From: Chaenocephalus aceratus
Taxonomy: Eukaryota > Chordata > Actinopteri > Perciformes > Channichthyidae
Direction of reading: 5' to 3'
Assembly (NCBI GenBank): GCA_023974075.1
Contig: CM043800.1
Coordinates: 3,293,319-3,357,318, forward strand
Length of the DNA stretch: 64,000 nucleotides
Made by a program: the position numbers and the translations under genes. The notes under the pieces are model-generated. The model was not told the origin of the DNA and ran no database searches. It worked only from the letters and a program-made list of their open reading frames with translations. This document shows, piece by piece, positions 35,906 to 47,245 of the stretch (the stretch's first letter is position 1; each line of letters starts with the position of its first letter).

Positions 35906-38255
35906 GACAATGCATCTTAAGTTTCTTGTTCAATCGTAGACTCTTGAAAACATCTTATTTGAAGTTGTATCTCAGATGACACATGGATCATCTTGTTTCA
36001 AGGAATACATCTGACTTGATTTTACAAAAACACTTTTTTTATTGGAAAATCACCAACTAACATCAGAAAACAGAACACTTTTGATCATTTCTGGCTTATT
36101 CTGTAACACTACATTTCCCAATTCTGGTAAATATAGTTCATAATATGTTTTTTCCGGCTAATTATAGGATCTTGTTTATCTAAATATCCTATTTTATTTC
36201 ATGAAATCTTACCAAGCAAAATATCACTTGTTCTATTGGCAGATTGTTATACTTAATACAAGTGACATCTTGTTTTCATTCTTTTCCAGTGCATGGTCAG
36301 CACCATGTGCTGCCCAATGGACAACACCTGTTGATGTCTGTGCTGACACTAGATGGCAGTGTGACTCAAGCCAATCTTCCATTACTCCACCCACCCCCCA
36401 CCCTCTCCCCCCTCTTGTAGCCCAGCCCAGTCCCCCTTTGCGTGGAAGCTGCAGCCAGCCTCTTGATAGAATGTCAAGAAAAGGCATCATTGTGCGTGCC
36501 TGTTTGAAATACACAGCAAGTTTAAACAATCTGCCCCCCCCAGTTCAGAAGCCTGCGATTCAGAGGCTGTTCTCGGTTCACTTTCAGTAACTCCCATACA
36601 CTCCCTCTGGTTGCTGCTCAACACTGTTCCCTCCGCACTGAAGGGATGACAGGCAGGTTGTTCCCTGGAAAGAATTGCATTGTTAGACTTAAAAGAAGCT
36701 GCATTTGGTAAACACTGCTCAGTAAACACAGAGGCGTCTACAGCTGAATGTTTTCTTGCTCACATACAATTTCTGTATGCTGAGGAAATAGATCTTGATG
36801 TCACTAGCTATTTCTCATCTCGTCCATCACTTTTCATCACTGCACCCTTGCCTCAGAGGACACTGGTTTTGGTGTGATTGAGTACGACCTAACATAATGG
36901 CACTGTCATTGGGCGGAGATATCCACACATGCTGTGACATGACAAATATAAGAAAACAATTAGGCTTCTATGTTCAGGACACAGGACACCCTGTGCTGCC
37001 GTCAGGTGCTGCTCTGTGTTTCTGTCCTTCTCCTTTGTGCATCCTGATAAGGTCCATCCAGTGATTGGTGCTGTAATACCAGGAGATGATTTACTTTTCT
37101 TTTTTATATATACATGTATATATAAACATACACATATATATATATATAGGTGTTTATTTGATGTAAGCATATACATGCATATGTTCCATTGCGTATGCGT
37201 TTGCCATGACAGGCTGTTATTTTTCACCAGATATTTATATTACACCAATATTAGTGCTTCATTCTGAATTGTAGGTGAGTGTACAGTATATATTAGTGAT
37301 CGTAGATGCAGTCTGTAAACTCTGTTAAGTGTCTTCATAACCTAAAGCATTCATGTGTGTGCATCTTACCATTTATTTATGACAGTATTTTATTGTATTT
37401 CACTGTGCAGTATTTAATTGAGTGATTTACATGTATTTAGACTCCTCCATTTACTTCGTCCTTTACATCTTTCTCTGCATTATTTAGCTAATTGCATTTA
37501 TACTATTATACTATACTATGTATATAGTTGACTTCATCTTATTACTTCCACATTGGTTTCGTAACATAATCTTGCACTTATTTATTCTACTCTATTCTTT
37601 TTCTTCTTGCACTATTTCTAATTATTTTCAAATGATTTGTACGTGTTATACAGTATATTATGTTGCGTTGTTGGAGGAGCTTTTTCATTGCCATATCTAC
37701 ACTGCAGCGACTGACAGTAAAGCCTCTGAATGTTTTGAGTCTTGTTCATAAAGAACATGAACATACTTGTCATGGGTGCAGTTATATTTGTCAACAAACC
37801 TCTTATGTTCCTCAGAAATAATGATCCTATTTTCTCTTTGAAGGCCTGCAATAACCAACAATGTTCCTCTAAAAGCACTCAGTGTCCATCTCTGTGTCGT
37901 CTTGGAGACGCGGCCCCCATGAGCCCGCTGACTGTGTCTCAGTGACAGGTCCAGGTGGAGTAGAGCTAGTCTCTGGGCTTCCTGCTGGATCGATGCGTGG
38001 CTTTGTGTCTCTCCGGTGTTATCGAGTTCCACATGTGCCGGGCTGCAGGGTCTATTGTCTCCTTAACTGCTGCACTCTGCCACGGGTTAATGTGAGAGGC
38101 TCTGCAGGAGAGAGCGCTGCTGAATACCCCCCCTCTGCTTCAGGTCTGAGCAGCTGTCATTTCAATGTGTTTACTGTACGTGTTATAGAGCATCCTGTAC
38201 GTTTCCACTCATTGATATTAATGCCATGAATGTTGCTGCACACAATTGTGTTATA
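35906..38255. other. Unique sequence, no gene recognised
   Basis: No repeat family or coding exon could be supported. It includes a short (TA)n-rich stretch at 37,105-37,148. Open frames at 36,201-36,590 and 37,882-38,229 have no domain-like features. Confidence 0.35.
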
Positions 38256-38259
38256 TTGT

Positions 38260-38382
<123 letters not shown>

Positions 38383-39005
38383 TAAAAAGGCAAATGAAGG
38401 TTTGACATTTGATTCACCCAAAGCATGCTTCTTACACACACCCTAGTGTCTTGTTAACATTGAAATATTTGTTTCAATAAAACAACGGGTTTACCACTGT
38501 CAACATGAACTACTATTACCAATATATGAGATCATTTGACACATTTAGTCATACACAGCATTATGCTAACATTGTCATGCATACATCAAGCGATAATGGG
38601 CATGCTGTTTCCTCTTTGTTAGGAGACTGTATCATGAGGAGTGTTGTGTGTTGGTCAGTGTGAGATATGGCAGGGCATCGAGGAACAGGCCAGGCTACAA
38701 GACAACAGTGACTTGAAGTACCCAACTAGAGCAAAGGATGTCAACTCTACAACATTACATTGTGTCAACTTTCCATTCAGTGTAATAAATGTGTCTTCAT
38801 TCTCAGATGCACTTTGTTTAATGTGACCTGCTTAATTCTCCTGCAGCTCCTGATGTCCCTCATAAATCTATAACTGAGGGATTTGCCAAAGAACTTCCAA
38901 GCCTTCTCTGTGAAGTGTGTCCATCAGCAGCTGGATTGACACCCGCGTGCACACACTATGCACACACACACACTAATGCACATGGGCTGAATTAGTTATA
39001 GTCCT

Positions 39006-42000
39006 GTTTTAATAACACACTCTCACTCCCTAAGCGTCCAGGAGCGACATTTGTTCAGGTGGCGTGCAGTTACAACCCAGTCTCACGGCATTTCGTGTTC
39101 ACCATCACGATTTGCCCCTTTTTTTCGTGTTGCACATCACGATTTTAAAAGCAATGTATTTCTACTAGTAACGTGTTTCGTGCCTGCAGGCTGCAGCACG
39201 TCTTTTTCTCCGGTCGGGTCGAGGAAGACCGGAAGCTGTGTGGTTCATAAAAACATGTTCTTACTCAATATCAAGCCACACTTATTGCTTTTATTTTAAA
39301 TCGTATAATTTCGGACTTTTGTTGCCGTCTGTGAGGAAAATAAATGGGGCTCAGAGCCTCAGGATACTGAAATCTGTATTTTTTTAAAAAATGTTCCTTC
39401 TAATTTGTTATTCTTTTCAAAATAACACACTGTTATTTACTCACCAATAACACACAATTATCCTTGCTTTTATTTATTGGTTTAATTCCATAATCTCGGG
39501 CTTTTTTGGTGTCCGTCAGGAACTGAATTTCAAAATAAAAATAACCGGAAACAGACGTAGGCCTATAAGGGACATTTCGAGCATCATTGCGATTGTCAAC
39601 ATTTCTGAGTTTAGGATGGCCGAAGACACTACACTACCCATAATCCACAGCTATCGTTTAGGACTACAGTTCCCGTAAGGTTACGCAGAGCGTCAAACAG
39701 CTGTGTGAAATGGAACGAAACCACGCCAGACTATCCAAAACTGGAATCGAACACCCCTCCAGAACTACACACTACTCTATTGTGTTTCGCAAAATGTTCT
39801 ATGGGACGTCTCTACTGAACGTTTTCGTTTTTCCCACAATTAGAAGTTGCCATTATTAAACACATTGGTGATATCAAATGTAAAACATATAATTAATAAA
39901 TGGGTGAAAATCACTTGTGTCCATAATGCGCAGCATTATATTAATGCCGTATACCCACATGACAGCTCATTGCTACTTTGTAATTCTACTCCACTACAAT
40001 TCAGAGGTTAACCTGGTATTCTTACTCCACTGCATTTATTTGAGTTACTTTGCAGATTCTGATTAATTATGTGAAATATAAACAACCCTTAAATTAGACT
40101 TTAGTTACACCTGAGTAAAATTCAGGTAAGGTGATTGTCAAGTGCCAACAATCAGGAGAGATATTTGATAGTTGGTGCTTGAGAAGACTAAACATGTATC
40201 TGCAATTGACATTAATGGAAACGAGTAATAAAGTATATTCATTACTCGTTATTCTCTACTAATAGTTAATTAAAGACTGTATATTATGGCTATTTTGCAC
40301 ATCCCTTTCAAGATTTTCAAAGGTTTATTGACATATCATACACAACTACGGTGTAGTTATGCAATGAATGAAACACTTGGGTCACAGGTTCCTCAACAGT
40401 GCATTACAAGACATCTATCAATATGTGTGTACCTCCACCATTAAACTGTCATATTCTGCACATTTCTTATTCTATCTACATACATAAGAGTATAATTAAT
40501 GTGTATAATATCAGTTAAAATAAGTGCTTCAACATAGTTAACATTGCAGGAAAGCAATATATTAGACGTTAATTACTTTGTCAGGCTTAATATTTAATAT
40601 TTAATGTTTAAATAAAGGTTAATCCGTTTTTCTGTTTTGCACCTCTTCCTATTAATATCTTTGTACATCCTGCACTAAACTGTTTTATTGTAGAGATCAA
40701 TTATAGTATCTTCTTGATTTTTTATATTCTATATTTCTATATTTATACTTTCCCCCTATGAAAGTATGTACTCTTAATATTTTTGTAATCAAATATAACA
40801 CATAAAAACAATAATTCAATAACGTGCTTTAACCACTAGGAGGTGCACACAAGGTGTACACAGCCATAATAACTTTGTATTATTAGTGTGTATGTACAAC
40901 ATCTGAAGATGTATAGTTTTATGCATGCTTTCACATCATTTTACAGCATATTGCTATACTATTTCAGACTCAGTATTTACATTCTTACATTCAAAGCAAA
41001 TCAGTAATATCTTTAAAAACTACAGTCCTTTTCTATCAGCTGTGCACCGTTATGGTGTAAATATAACCTATCTGTGAATTAGATCAAATGTAAAAGTCAG
41101 CCGAATTAGTGTTGATACTGCAAGGAGACGTATTGTGTGAAGAGAAATTGAAGATGTTGTTTAATTGTTGATATATTTATGATCCGCGTCAAGTATTCAG
41201 TTTCGGCGCCATTTCTTCCAGTTTTTCCAAAGGTCTTCTCATCAGAGCTCTCTAAATAAAGAACTACGTCAGATCTGTAATATGTAATGCAGCCGAACCG
41301 TGTATTACAATGCCGTTATGTGATGACTTTCAAAGAGAAAAGCAAGAGCACTCGGAATTAAGTATTATTTTATACTTTTAAAATGTTTTCCGGATTTCAT
41401 ATAATATAAACACCAAATCCCAGCATGCATTGCGGCTAACACATCCAATCAGCGAGCTTAAAACCATAGCTGAGGATCTTGGGTAATCGCTCGAAATGCC
41501 TAGTCTGTTTCCGGTTATATTTATTTTGAAATTCAGTTCCTGACGGACGCCGAAAAAGCCCGAGATTATGGAATTAAACCAATAAATAAAAGCAAGGATA
41601 ATTGTGTGTTATTGGTGAGTAAATAACAGTGTGTTATTTTGAAAAGAATAACAAATTAGAAGGAAAAAAATATTTAAAAAATACAGATTTCAGTATCCTG
41701 AGGCTCTGAGCCCCATTTATTTTCCTCACAGACGACAACAAAAGTCCGAAATTATACGATTTAAAATAAAAGCAATAACTGTGGCTTGATATTGAGTAAG
41801 AACATGTTTTTATGAACCACACAGCTTCCGGTCTTCCACGACCCGACAAGGAGAAAAAGACGTGCTGCAGCCTGCAGGCACGAAACACGTTACCAGTAGA
41901 AATACATTGCTTTTAAAATCGTGCTGTGCAACACGAAAAAAAGGGGCAAATCGTGATGGTGAACACGAATCAATAGATTAAAAATCGTGTTGGTGAACAC

Positions 42001-42647
42001 GAAATGCCGTGAGACTGGGTTGGCAGTTATGACGCTCCTAGGCTCCTTCAGCTTCATAAAGGGACGCAAATAGTTTTCAACTGATTGCAATGTATTCCCA
42101 TCTGTGGCGGGATTTGAGCTCATGGAAGCACTGCATTCGTTTGTGTCAAACAGAGCACATGGTGTAGTCCTTAAAGATAGCTGGGGATTCTGGGTAGTGT
42201 AGTGTCTTCTGCCATCCTTTACTCCGAAAAAATATTTGTTTCTCCGAATCGAAGGAGGAAAATACAAAAGCATTGCACACAATTTAAACCAATCAATGTT
42301 GTGTATTTAACAAGGATAATCTGGTGTTTTTTAGTCAATGAGTAGTGCAGATATCACTGTAAAATCAATCGACAGTAAGGGGAATACTTACTTCCGGGTG
42401 TACAATTCTCCGTTATCCAATGGGAATGGACGCTCACATTGCCTTTAAGGGCAGCCGACATAAACGAATGCCGTGCTTCGATGAGCGTCAAATCCCGCCG
42501 CAGATGGGAATACATTGCAATCAGATGAAAGCTATTTGCGTCCCTTTATGACGCTGAAGGAGCCTAGGAGCGTCACAACTGGACGTCACGGACACTGACC
42601 AAACGTCGCTCCTGGACGCTTAGGGAGTGAGAGTGTGTTGGTTTTAA
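39006..42647. mobile_element. 3.6 kb foldback element with 7-bp duplication GTTTTAA
   Basis: The termini aacacactctcactccctaa + gcgtccaggagcga (39,014-39,047) and their exact inverse (42,606-42,639) are flanked by GTTTTAA at 39,006-39,012 and 42,641-42,647. Long subterminal inverted arms pair 39,070-39,545 with 41,515-42,030, covering the 'tcgtgttcaccatcacgatt', 'gcctgcaggctgcagcacgt' and 'acacacaattatccttgctt' segments. The centre (39,560-41,500) is AT-rich and encodes no transposase. A smaller foldback (42,029-42,577) sits in the right arm only. Duplication length and long arms fit a foldback or Mutator-like non-autonomous element; the class is not proven. Confidence 0.85.
42029..42577. mobile_element. 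Nested foldback of about 550 bp
   Basis: 'gacgctcctaggctccttca' at 42,029 is inverted as 'tgaaggagcctaggagcgtc' at 42,558-42,577. Arms of about 120 bp include 'catctg(t/c)ggcgggatttga' and 'gcattcgtttgtgtc'. It is absent from the left arm of the enclosing element, so it inserted later. Related sequence occurs at 51,630-52,480. Confidence 0.75.
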
Positions 42648-43140
42648 GGCGAGACACAGGCCAGGCTCCAGGATTAAATGACTGAGGGGGCTGTTAAAAA
42701 ATCAGAGGGGGCGACTTTTTTTCCACAACTGTCACGGCCTGGCTCTTGGCCAAAAACGTGAAACGGACGCGATGTAAGGAAATATATTTATTATTACCAT
42801 TAAACTAAACAGAGCTACCACAATGGGATGTGTTAATCAGTAAGATCAGTGTATGTGTGCGGGTGTGTGAAAATGGTGTGGTCGTGCAAAGTGTTGAATG
42901 CCAAACTAAGGTGAAGGGAAACAAAATCATAAGTCAGGTGGCTGCTCTCCAAAACAAATCCTCCAACAGAGAGAGCAAGCAAGTCTCTGGCTCGGGCCTT
43001 TCACTCCTCATGACCAAATTTAAATAACGTTAAAGGGACATACACACACACATCAGTTATCAGTTGCACATTTCCAATTACAGAAGCCGGTTTGTGTGAA
43101 GGCTTTGTCTGCATTAGCCAGTGTTGTAGTCAAGTCACCA

Positions 43141-43325
43141 ATTCACGAGTCCAAGACACCCTCGAGTCACCACTCTTCGAGTCCGAGTCCAAGTCCGAGT
43201 CACCAAGGGAGAGTCGTAGTCGAGTCCGAGTCCAAGTCCGAGTCACCCAAGGAGTGTCCAAGTCGAGTCCGAGTCCGAGTCATCATTACCTGTGTTCGAG
43301 TCCGAGTCCAATTCCGAGTCACAAG
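43141..43325. repeat. GAGTCCRAGTC subterminal repeat
   Basis: Degenerate repeats of 'gagtccgagtc' and 'caagtccgagtc' lie inside the left end of the hAT element. Counterparts occur at its right end and in the copy at 50,695-50,882. Subterminal short repeats in hAT elements commonly serve as transposase-binding sites, which is an inference here. Confidence 0.85.
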
Positions 43326-43349
43326 TCTTCATGTATTAATCTTCGTGGA

Positions 43350-44045
43350 TATATGTTTTGAAATGTAGCTGCTCCTCTACATTGCTGTAATCCTGTCTAT
43401 TGAACTGCTGTGAAGCGACTTTGGCTACAATTCTTGTAATAGGTGCTATACAAATATAAAGCTTATTTCTAATATTAATATTATTATTATATATAAATAA
43501 ACTATATTTAAAATGAGTTACCTTTTAGAGAAGTTGTTATATTTGTATGCCAATATTTTCCTATGGTAAAGTTTTCGTTTTGCACTTTTATTTTGATAGT
43601 AATAAGATCGGGACTCTTATTTTGAAGGAACTTTTACGGGTTAAATCAGTTATGTTTTGAAATGTAGCTGCTCCTCTACATTGCTGTAATCCTGTCTATT
43701 GAACATTACATTACATTATTTTGAAGGAACTTTTACGGGTTAAATCAGTTATGTTTTGAAATGTAGCTGCTCCTCTACATTGCTGTAATCCTGTCTATTG
43801 AACTGCTGTGAAGCGACTTTGGCTACAATTCTTGTAATAGGTGCTATACAAATATAAAGCTTATTTCTAATATTAATATTATTATTATATATAAATAAAC
43901 TATATTTAAAATGAGTTACCTTTTAGAGAAGTTGTTATATTTGTATGCCAATATTTTCCTATGGTAAAGTTTTCGTTTTGCACTTTTATTTTGATAGTAA
44001 TAAGATCGGGACTCTTATTTTGAAGGAACTTTTACGGGTTAAATC
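43350..44045. repeat. 395-bp tandem duplication inside the hAT element
   Basis: The segment from 'tgttttgaaatgtagctgct' to 'cttttacgggttaaatcagt' is present twice in full (period about 395 bp). A short third piece at 43,650-43,705 ends in a 'cattacattacatta' filler. The sister copy at 50.9 kb has the segment once. Confidence 0.85.
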
Positions 44046-44071
44046 AGTTTACGATAAAGATTTAGCCCCAG

Positions 44072-44135
44072 AAAGCACATGGCTACTTAGCATGCAAAAT
44101 GATGTCATTATGCATGTTAAGTAGCCATGTGCTTT
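44072..44135. repeat. Palindrome with 25-bp arms
   Basis: 'aaagcacatggctacttagc' + 'atgca' (44,072-44,096) pairs with 44,111-44,135 with one G/A mismatch and a 14-base loop. It is conserved at 51,255-51,317 in the second copy, where the loop differs. Confidence 0.9.
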
Positions 44136-44421
44136 GTGTTATCGGCTGAATCTTTATTTATTGATTAGATCACTTTACTCTGATGATAGTGTTCAACACA
44201 GCCTCTATGTCTGAACTCGATCCTTAGAGTAATGTGTTACGGAGCCTTCTCTTCTGTATCGTTTCCACATAACGAGCATTTTGCTCTTTCCCTATGTGGA
44301 AGCAGAAAGTGTGAAAGCATACAGCGCGATGCGGGGTGTGTCTGTAGACATCTCTAGACTGGAATAGCGGGGCCCAGTACGTGAACTCGCCATACAGGAT
44401 AGAGGACATCAGACTCCAGAG

Positions 44422-44645
44422 AAAATGTGCTCGAGTCCGAGTCCAAGTCGGAGCGTCAATGTACGAGTCGAGTCCGAGTCATCGTGGGGGGGGAATTCAC
44501 GAGTCCAAGTCCAAGTCATCCTGCGCGAGAATTCACGAGTCCAAGTCCGAGTCGCGTCAATCAGTGCGCGAGTCCGAGTCGAGTCACGAGTCCCGAAAAT
44601 CGGCACTCAAGTCCGACTCGAGTCCGAGTCCAGGACTCGAGTACT
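44422..44645. repeat. GAGTCCRAGTC subterminal repeat, right end
   Basis: Repeats of 'gagtccgagtc', 'gagtccaagtc' and 'cacgagtcc' form the right subterminal region of the hAT element. The overlapping Ser/Arg-rich open frames are artefacts of the repeat. Confidence 0.85.
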
Positions 44646-44662
44646 CCATCTCTGGCATTAGC

Positions 44663-45020
44663 ACTACACCCTATGTTAAACGTTCTACATGGAAAGCAAA
44701 ATGCAGCATCAGCCACAACTGAATATTCCAGCCACTTTCTTCCATTAAACCTATTCTTGGTAAAGGTGCGTTTTTGGCTATTAATTATTCGGACAGGGTA
44801 GGACTGCAGGATAACCTGGGCTGGCCCCTCTGTCCCAAGATCGTCAGGCGCAGTGGCATTAAAAGGTGGAGCTGGAGGCGGCTGTTGACCCATTCTAGTG
44901 CTTATTGTGGAACAAGATGCTCTGGCCGCCGCCGGGACATCTTCTCTGGCTGGTGGAGTTAACTCGCTCTGAACTAAATCCCTCTCTGGAAGCTCGGCCT
45001 CCACAATATCTGCCAGAACT
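44663..45020 (-). pseudogene. ZMYM/TTF-type zinc finger transposase fragment
   Basis: The minus-strand frame (Met at 45,002-45,004) gives a low-complexity acidic/proline N-terminus, then QVILQSYPVRIIN, FTKNRFNGRKWLEYSVVADA and AFCFPCRTFNIGCSANA. This matches the TTF-type zinc finger at the start of ZMYM1-like hAT transposases ((W)LEYS...DAAFC..C..F). The frame is interrupted by the hAT element at 43,119-44,654. Beyond the insertion (43,110 down to about 43,050) it resumes with DKAFTQTGFCNWKCAT before a stop, the expected F...GF.NW continuation. The catalytic domain is missing. Dead transposase. Confidence 0.75.
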
Positions 45021-45541
45021 ACCAGCCTTCTTGTTGGACAACCACTTTCGGATATCCATCCTGACCTAAACGTGTCTTCTCTTTCTTCCTTTCCTTCTCA
45101 CTGCTCTATAATCTCTTTGCTTCTTTATTCCGGATTTACCCCTCTCATTCTGTTCTTTTCCTCTGATCTTTAATAACAGATAGTACATTATTAGATGGCT
45201 GCATTTTGGTTAACAGACTAACTTTGATTTCCTCAATTCATAAATTGACAGGCTCTGTAATTATACCATAACCTTTTCTCCTCTATCCCTTAACTCGTCT
45301 TCCTATACAGATTGACTTACTTAATTACTATCTACTCTAGTCATGTCAGGATGAAAGAAAAATGAATCATTAATCATCATTAAATGGTTGATTTTTTATT
45401 TTCAGAATTGAATGTTCAAACCAAGGCCTACAACCTGGCATTTCATAATAAAGTGACTAATATATAAACCAAATGTAATATTGGATAAAATACTACACCA
45501 AATGGACAGACACAGATTAAAAGCAAAGCCCCCTGGTTTGT

Positions 45542-46460
45542 CTCTAGAGCAGCGATACTCAACCCGCGGCTCCTTTAAGACTCTTTTAAGTCCCACTTAA
45601 AAAAATAAATAAAAAATAAATAAAAACATTGTCAGCAGAATTCATCAACATTTCATTATCACTCACAAGTCACACACCAGTCATCACACACATCAGTCTA
45701 TTAAGCCGCCCCCCCATCCCTCTGAACAACCAATCACAAATTATTTCAGGTTTCGCGCTCTAAATTATTTCAGGTTTCGCGCTCTAAATTATTTCAGGTT
45801 TCACGCTCTGATTGCAGGTGCGCGAGATAATTGCTCCATCACACTGGGAAAAATAGCTTACAGCACTATGCAAAAATGGTAAAGGAATATAGGAAACGAA
45901 AATATGAAGAGGAATATCGAACATTTAAAGAGGACTGGGAACTCGAGTTTTTCTTCGTCTCCACCGGTTCGGGAAAATGCATCTGCCTGCTTTGTGACAA
46001 CGTCATTTCACAATTTAAAAAGGTCCAATTTGCAGCACCATCACGACACAAAACACCCGAAGTTCAGTACCGACTTTCCGAAAGGTGGAGAGTTGAGGGC
46101 GGAAAAGCTGGCGAAACTCAAACAGAACCGAACTGCTCAAAAAAACGTATTCCACACAAATACGAGTGAAAGAGCGACAGAGGCATCCTGTGGTGATCAG
46201 TACACATGCTGTCTGTTATCTGTTGTTATGGGCAGTCAGCAATGTGTGTTTTGTGGTTGCAGTGAAAATAATAAATCACAGTTATTGCACTGTAAATTAT
46301 GCTTTTCATTCCTTAGTAACATATTACTATTATCCATATTCTCAAATGCATAATGGTTTCAGGGAGGAAAGGAGCGTTTTTGGATTGTGGCTCTTGCAAA
46401 AATATTTTTTCGTCAATGTGGCTCCTGATTAGGACAAGGTTGAGTACCACTGCTCTAGAG
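45542..46460 (+). mobile_element. hAT element of 903 bp with 8-bp duplication CTCTAGAG
   Basis: CAGCGATACTCAACCCGCGG at 45,550 and ...GGTTGAGTACCACTG ending 46,452 are inverted ends (CAGNGNTACTCAACC). CTCTAGAG is present at 45,542-45,549 and 46,453-46,460. The interior keeps only the transposase N-terminus. A triplicated 'aattatttcaggtttcgcgctct' block (about 27 bp period; first two copies exact, third with one change) sits at 45,735-45,815. Confidence 0.9.
45876..46190 (+). pseudogene. hAT (Charlie/GTF2IRD2-like) BED-finger fragment, frameshifted
   Basis: From ATG at 45,876 the frame reads EYRKRKYEEEYRTFKEDWEL, EFFFVSTGSGKCICLLCDN and VISQFKK. A one-base shift at the A-run (about 46,015-46,022) is then needed to continue as NLQHHHDTKHPKFSTDFPKG and ELRAEKLAKLKQNRTAQKNVF. 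The C..C...H....H pattern is a BED-type zinc finger of hAT transposases. Everything C-terminal, including the catalytic core and dimerisation domain, is absent. This is a relic inside the 903-bp element. Confidence 0.75.
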
Positions 46461-46480
46461 TCTAACTGCCATGACAAAAA

Positions 46481-47114
46481 TCGGTACCACTTTACAATAA
46501 GACTACCCTTATAAAGGGTTTACGAATAGTTTGTAATTCATTTATTAATTAAGTTGTGAAAACTTTATAAATCATTAATAAGCTTTTATAAGATTTGAGA
46601 TAAACAGGGCAACTGTGACCGGTTGCTTGCCAAATAGTGAGCCCACATTTATCTGTACTGCTAAGCCTTATTAGAAATGTTAGTAACTCATTAATAATGG
46701 GAATGTGTTTTACACTTTACAATAAGGCTCCCTTTTGGCAGTTATAAATGTTAGTAACTCATAAATAAATGGTCATAAAGAGATGTCAAGAACATCAAGA
46801 TGGAAGGGGTCTAAGGACAGAGGGTGTCGTATTGTCATACTGATATTCTGTACAAAATGTGAAGTCCACTGAGACAAATGTAACATTTGAACATTGATTG
46901 ATTGATTGATGGCTGATGAAGAAGACGAAGTAAGCTAGCCAATATAAGGCTTAGCCATCTTGCCAAATAGTGAGCCTGTGTTGACATGTGAAAACTATGT
47001 TAGAACTGGTTTATAAATGGTTCTTAATGATTAATAAAGTGTTTACAACTTAATTAATAACCTAATTATTTATGAATTCTTTATAAGGGTAGTCTTATTG
47101 TAAAGTGGTACCGA
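46481..47114. mobile_element. MITE with 36-bp perfect inverted ends
   Basis: TCGGTACCACTTTACAATAA + GACTACCCTTATAAAG at the left (46,481-46,516) is exactly inverted at the right (47,079-47,114), and weaker inverted similarity continues inward. It is flanked by A-runs (aaaaa / aaaa), so the target duplication is ambiguous. A piece of the SINE-like repeat (46,805-46,912) is inserted within. No coding. Confidence 0.85.
46805..46912 (+). mobile_element. 3' fragment of the SINE-like repeat, internally deleted
   Basis: 'gtctaaggacagagggtgtc' to 'caaatgtaacatttg' then 'aacattgattgattgattga'; the 'tgatattgggctatataaat' part is missing relative to 17-390. It is nested in the MITE. Confidence 0.75.
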
Positions 47115-47196
47115 AAAATCGAATCAATGTTCCACAATCCGTCACTAGATGTCACTCATTGTACCAATAGGCCTACGGTTTATATCATATACAACA

Positions 47197-47200
<4 letters not shown>

Positions 47201-47243
<43 letters not shown>
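47201..47243 (+). repeat. (ATT)n microsatellite
   Basis: A pure ATT trinucleotide run. A GAA/GTA-rich low-complexity stretch (agaagaagaagtagagg) follows at about 47,400-47,450. Confidence 0.97.

Positions 47244-47245
<2 letters not shown>

Larger units (their letters stand above)
43111..44662. mobile_element. hAT element of 1,536 bp with 8-bp duplication GCATTAGC
   Basis: The element runs 43,119-44,654, from CAGTGTTGTAGTCAAGTC to ...GAGTACTCCATCTCTG (inverse CAGAGATGGAGTACTCGAGTC), flanked on both sides by GCATTAGC (43,111-43,118 and 44,655-44,662). CAG ends plus an 8-bp duplication indicate hAT. Both ends carry variable 'gagtccgagtc'-type repeats. The middle has a 395-bp tandem duplication and a 25-bp-arm palindrome. 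No transposase. A second copy lies at 50,673-51,436. Confidence 0.9.

Noticed and set aside
36201..36590. 129-codon frame as a gene
   Set aside because: The proline/serine-rich part is low-complexity C-rich sequence, an opposite-strand frame is also open, and there are no splice or domain features.
43092..43368. Ser/Arg-rich (SR-protein-like) frames
   Set aside because: They are translations of GAGTCC repeats in a hAT subterminal region, present in several frames at once.
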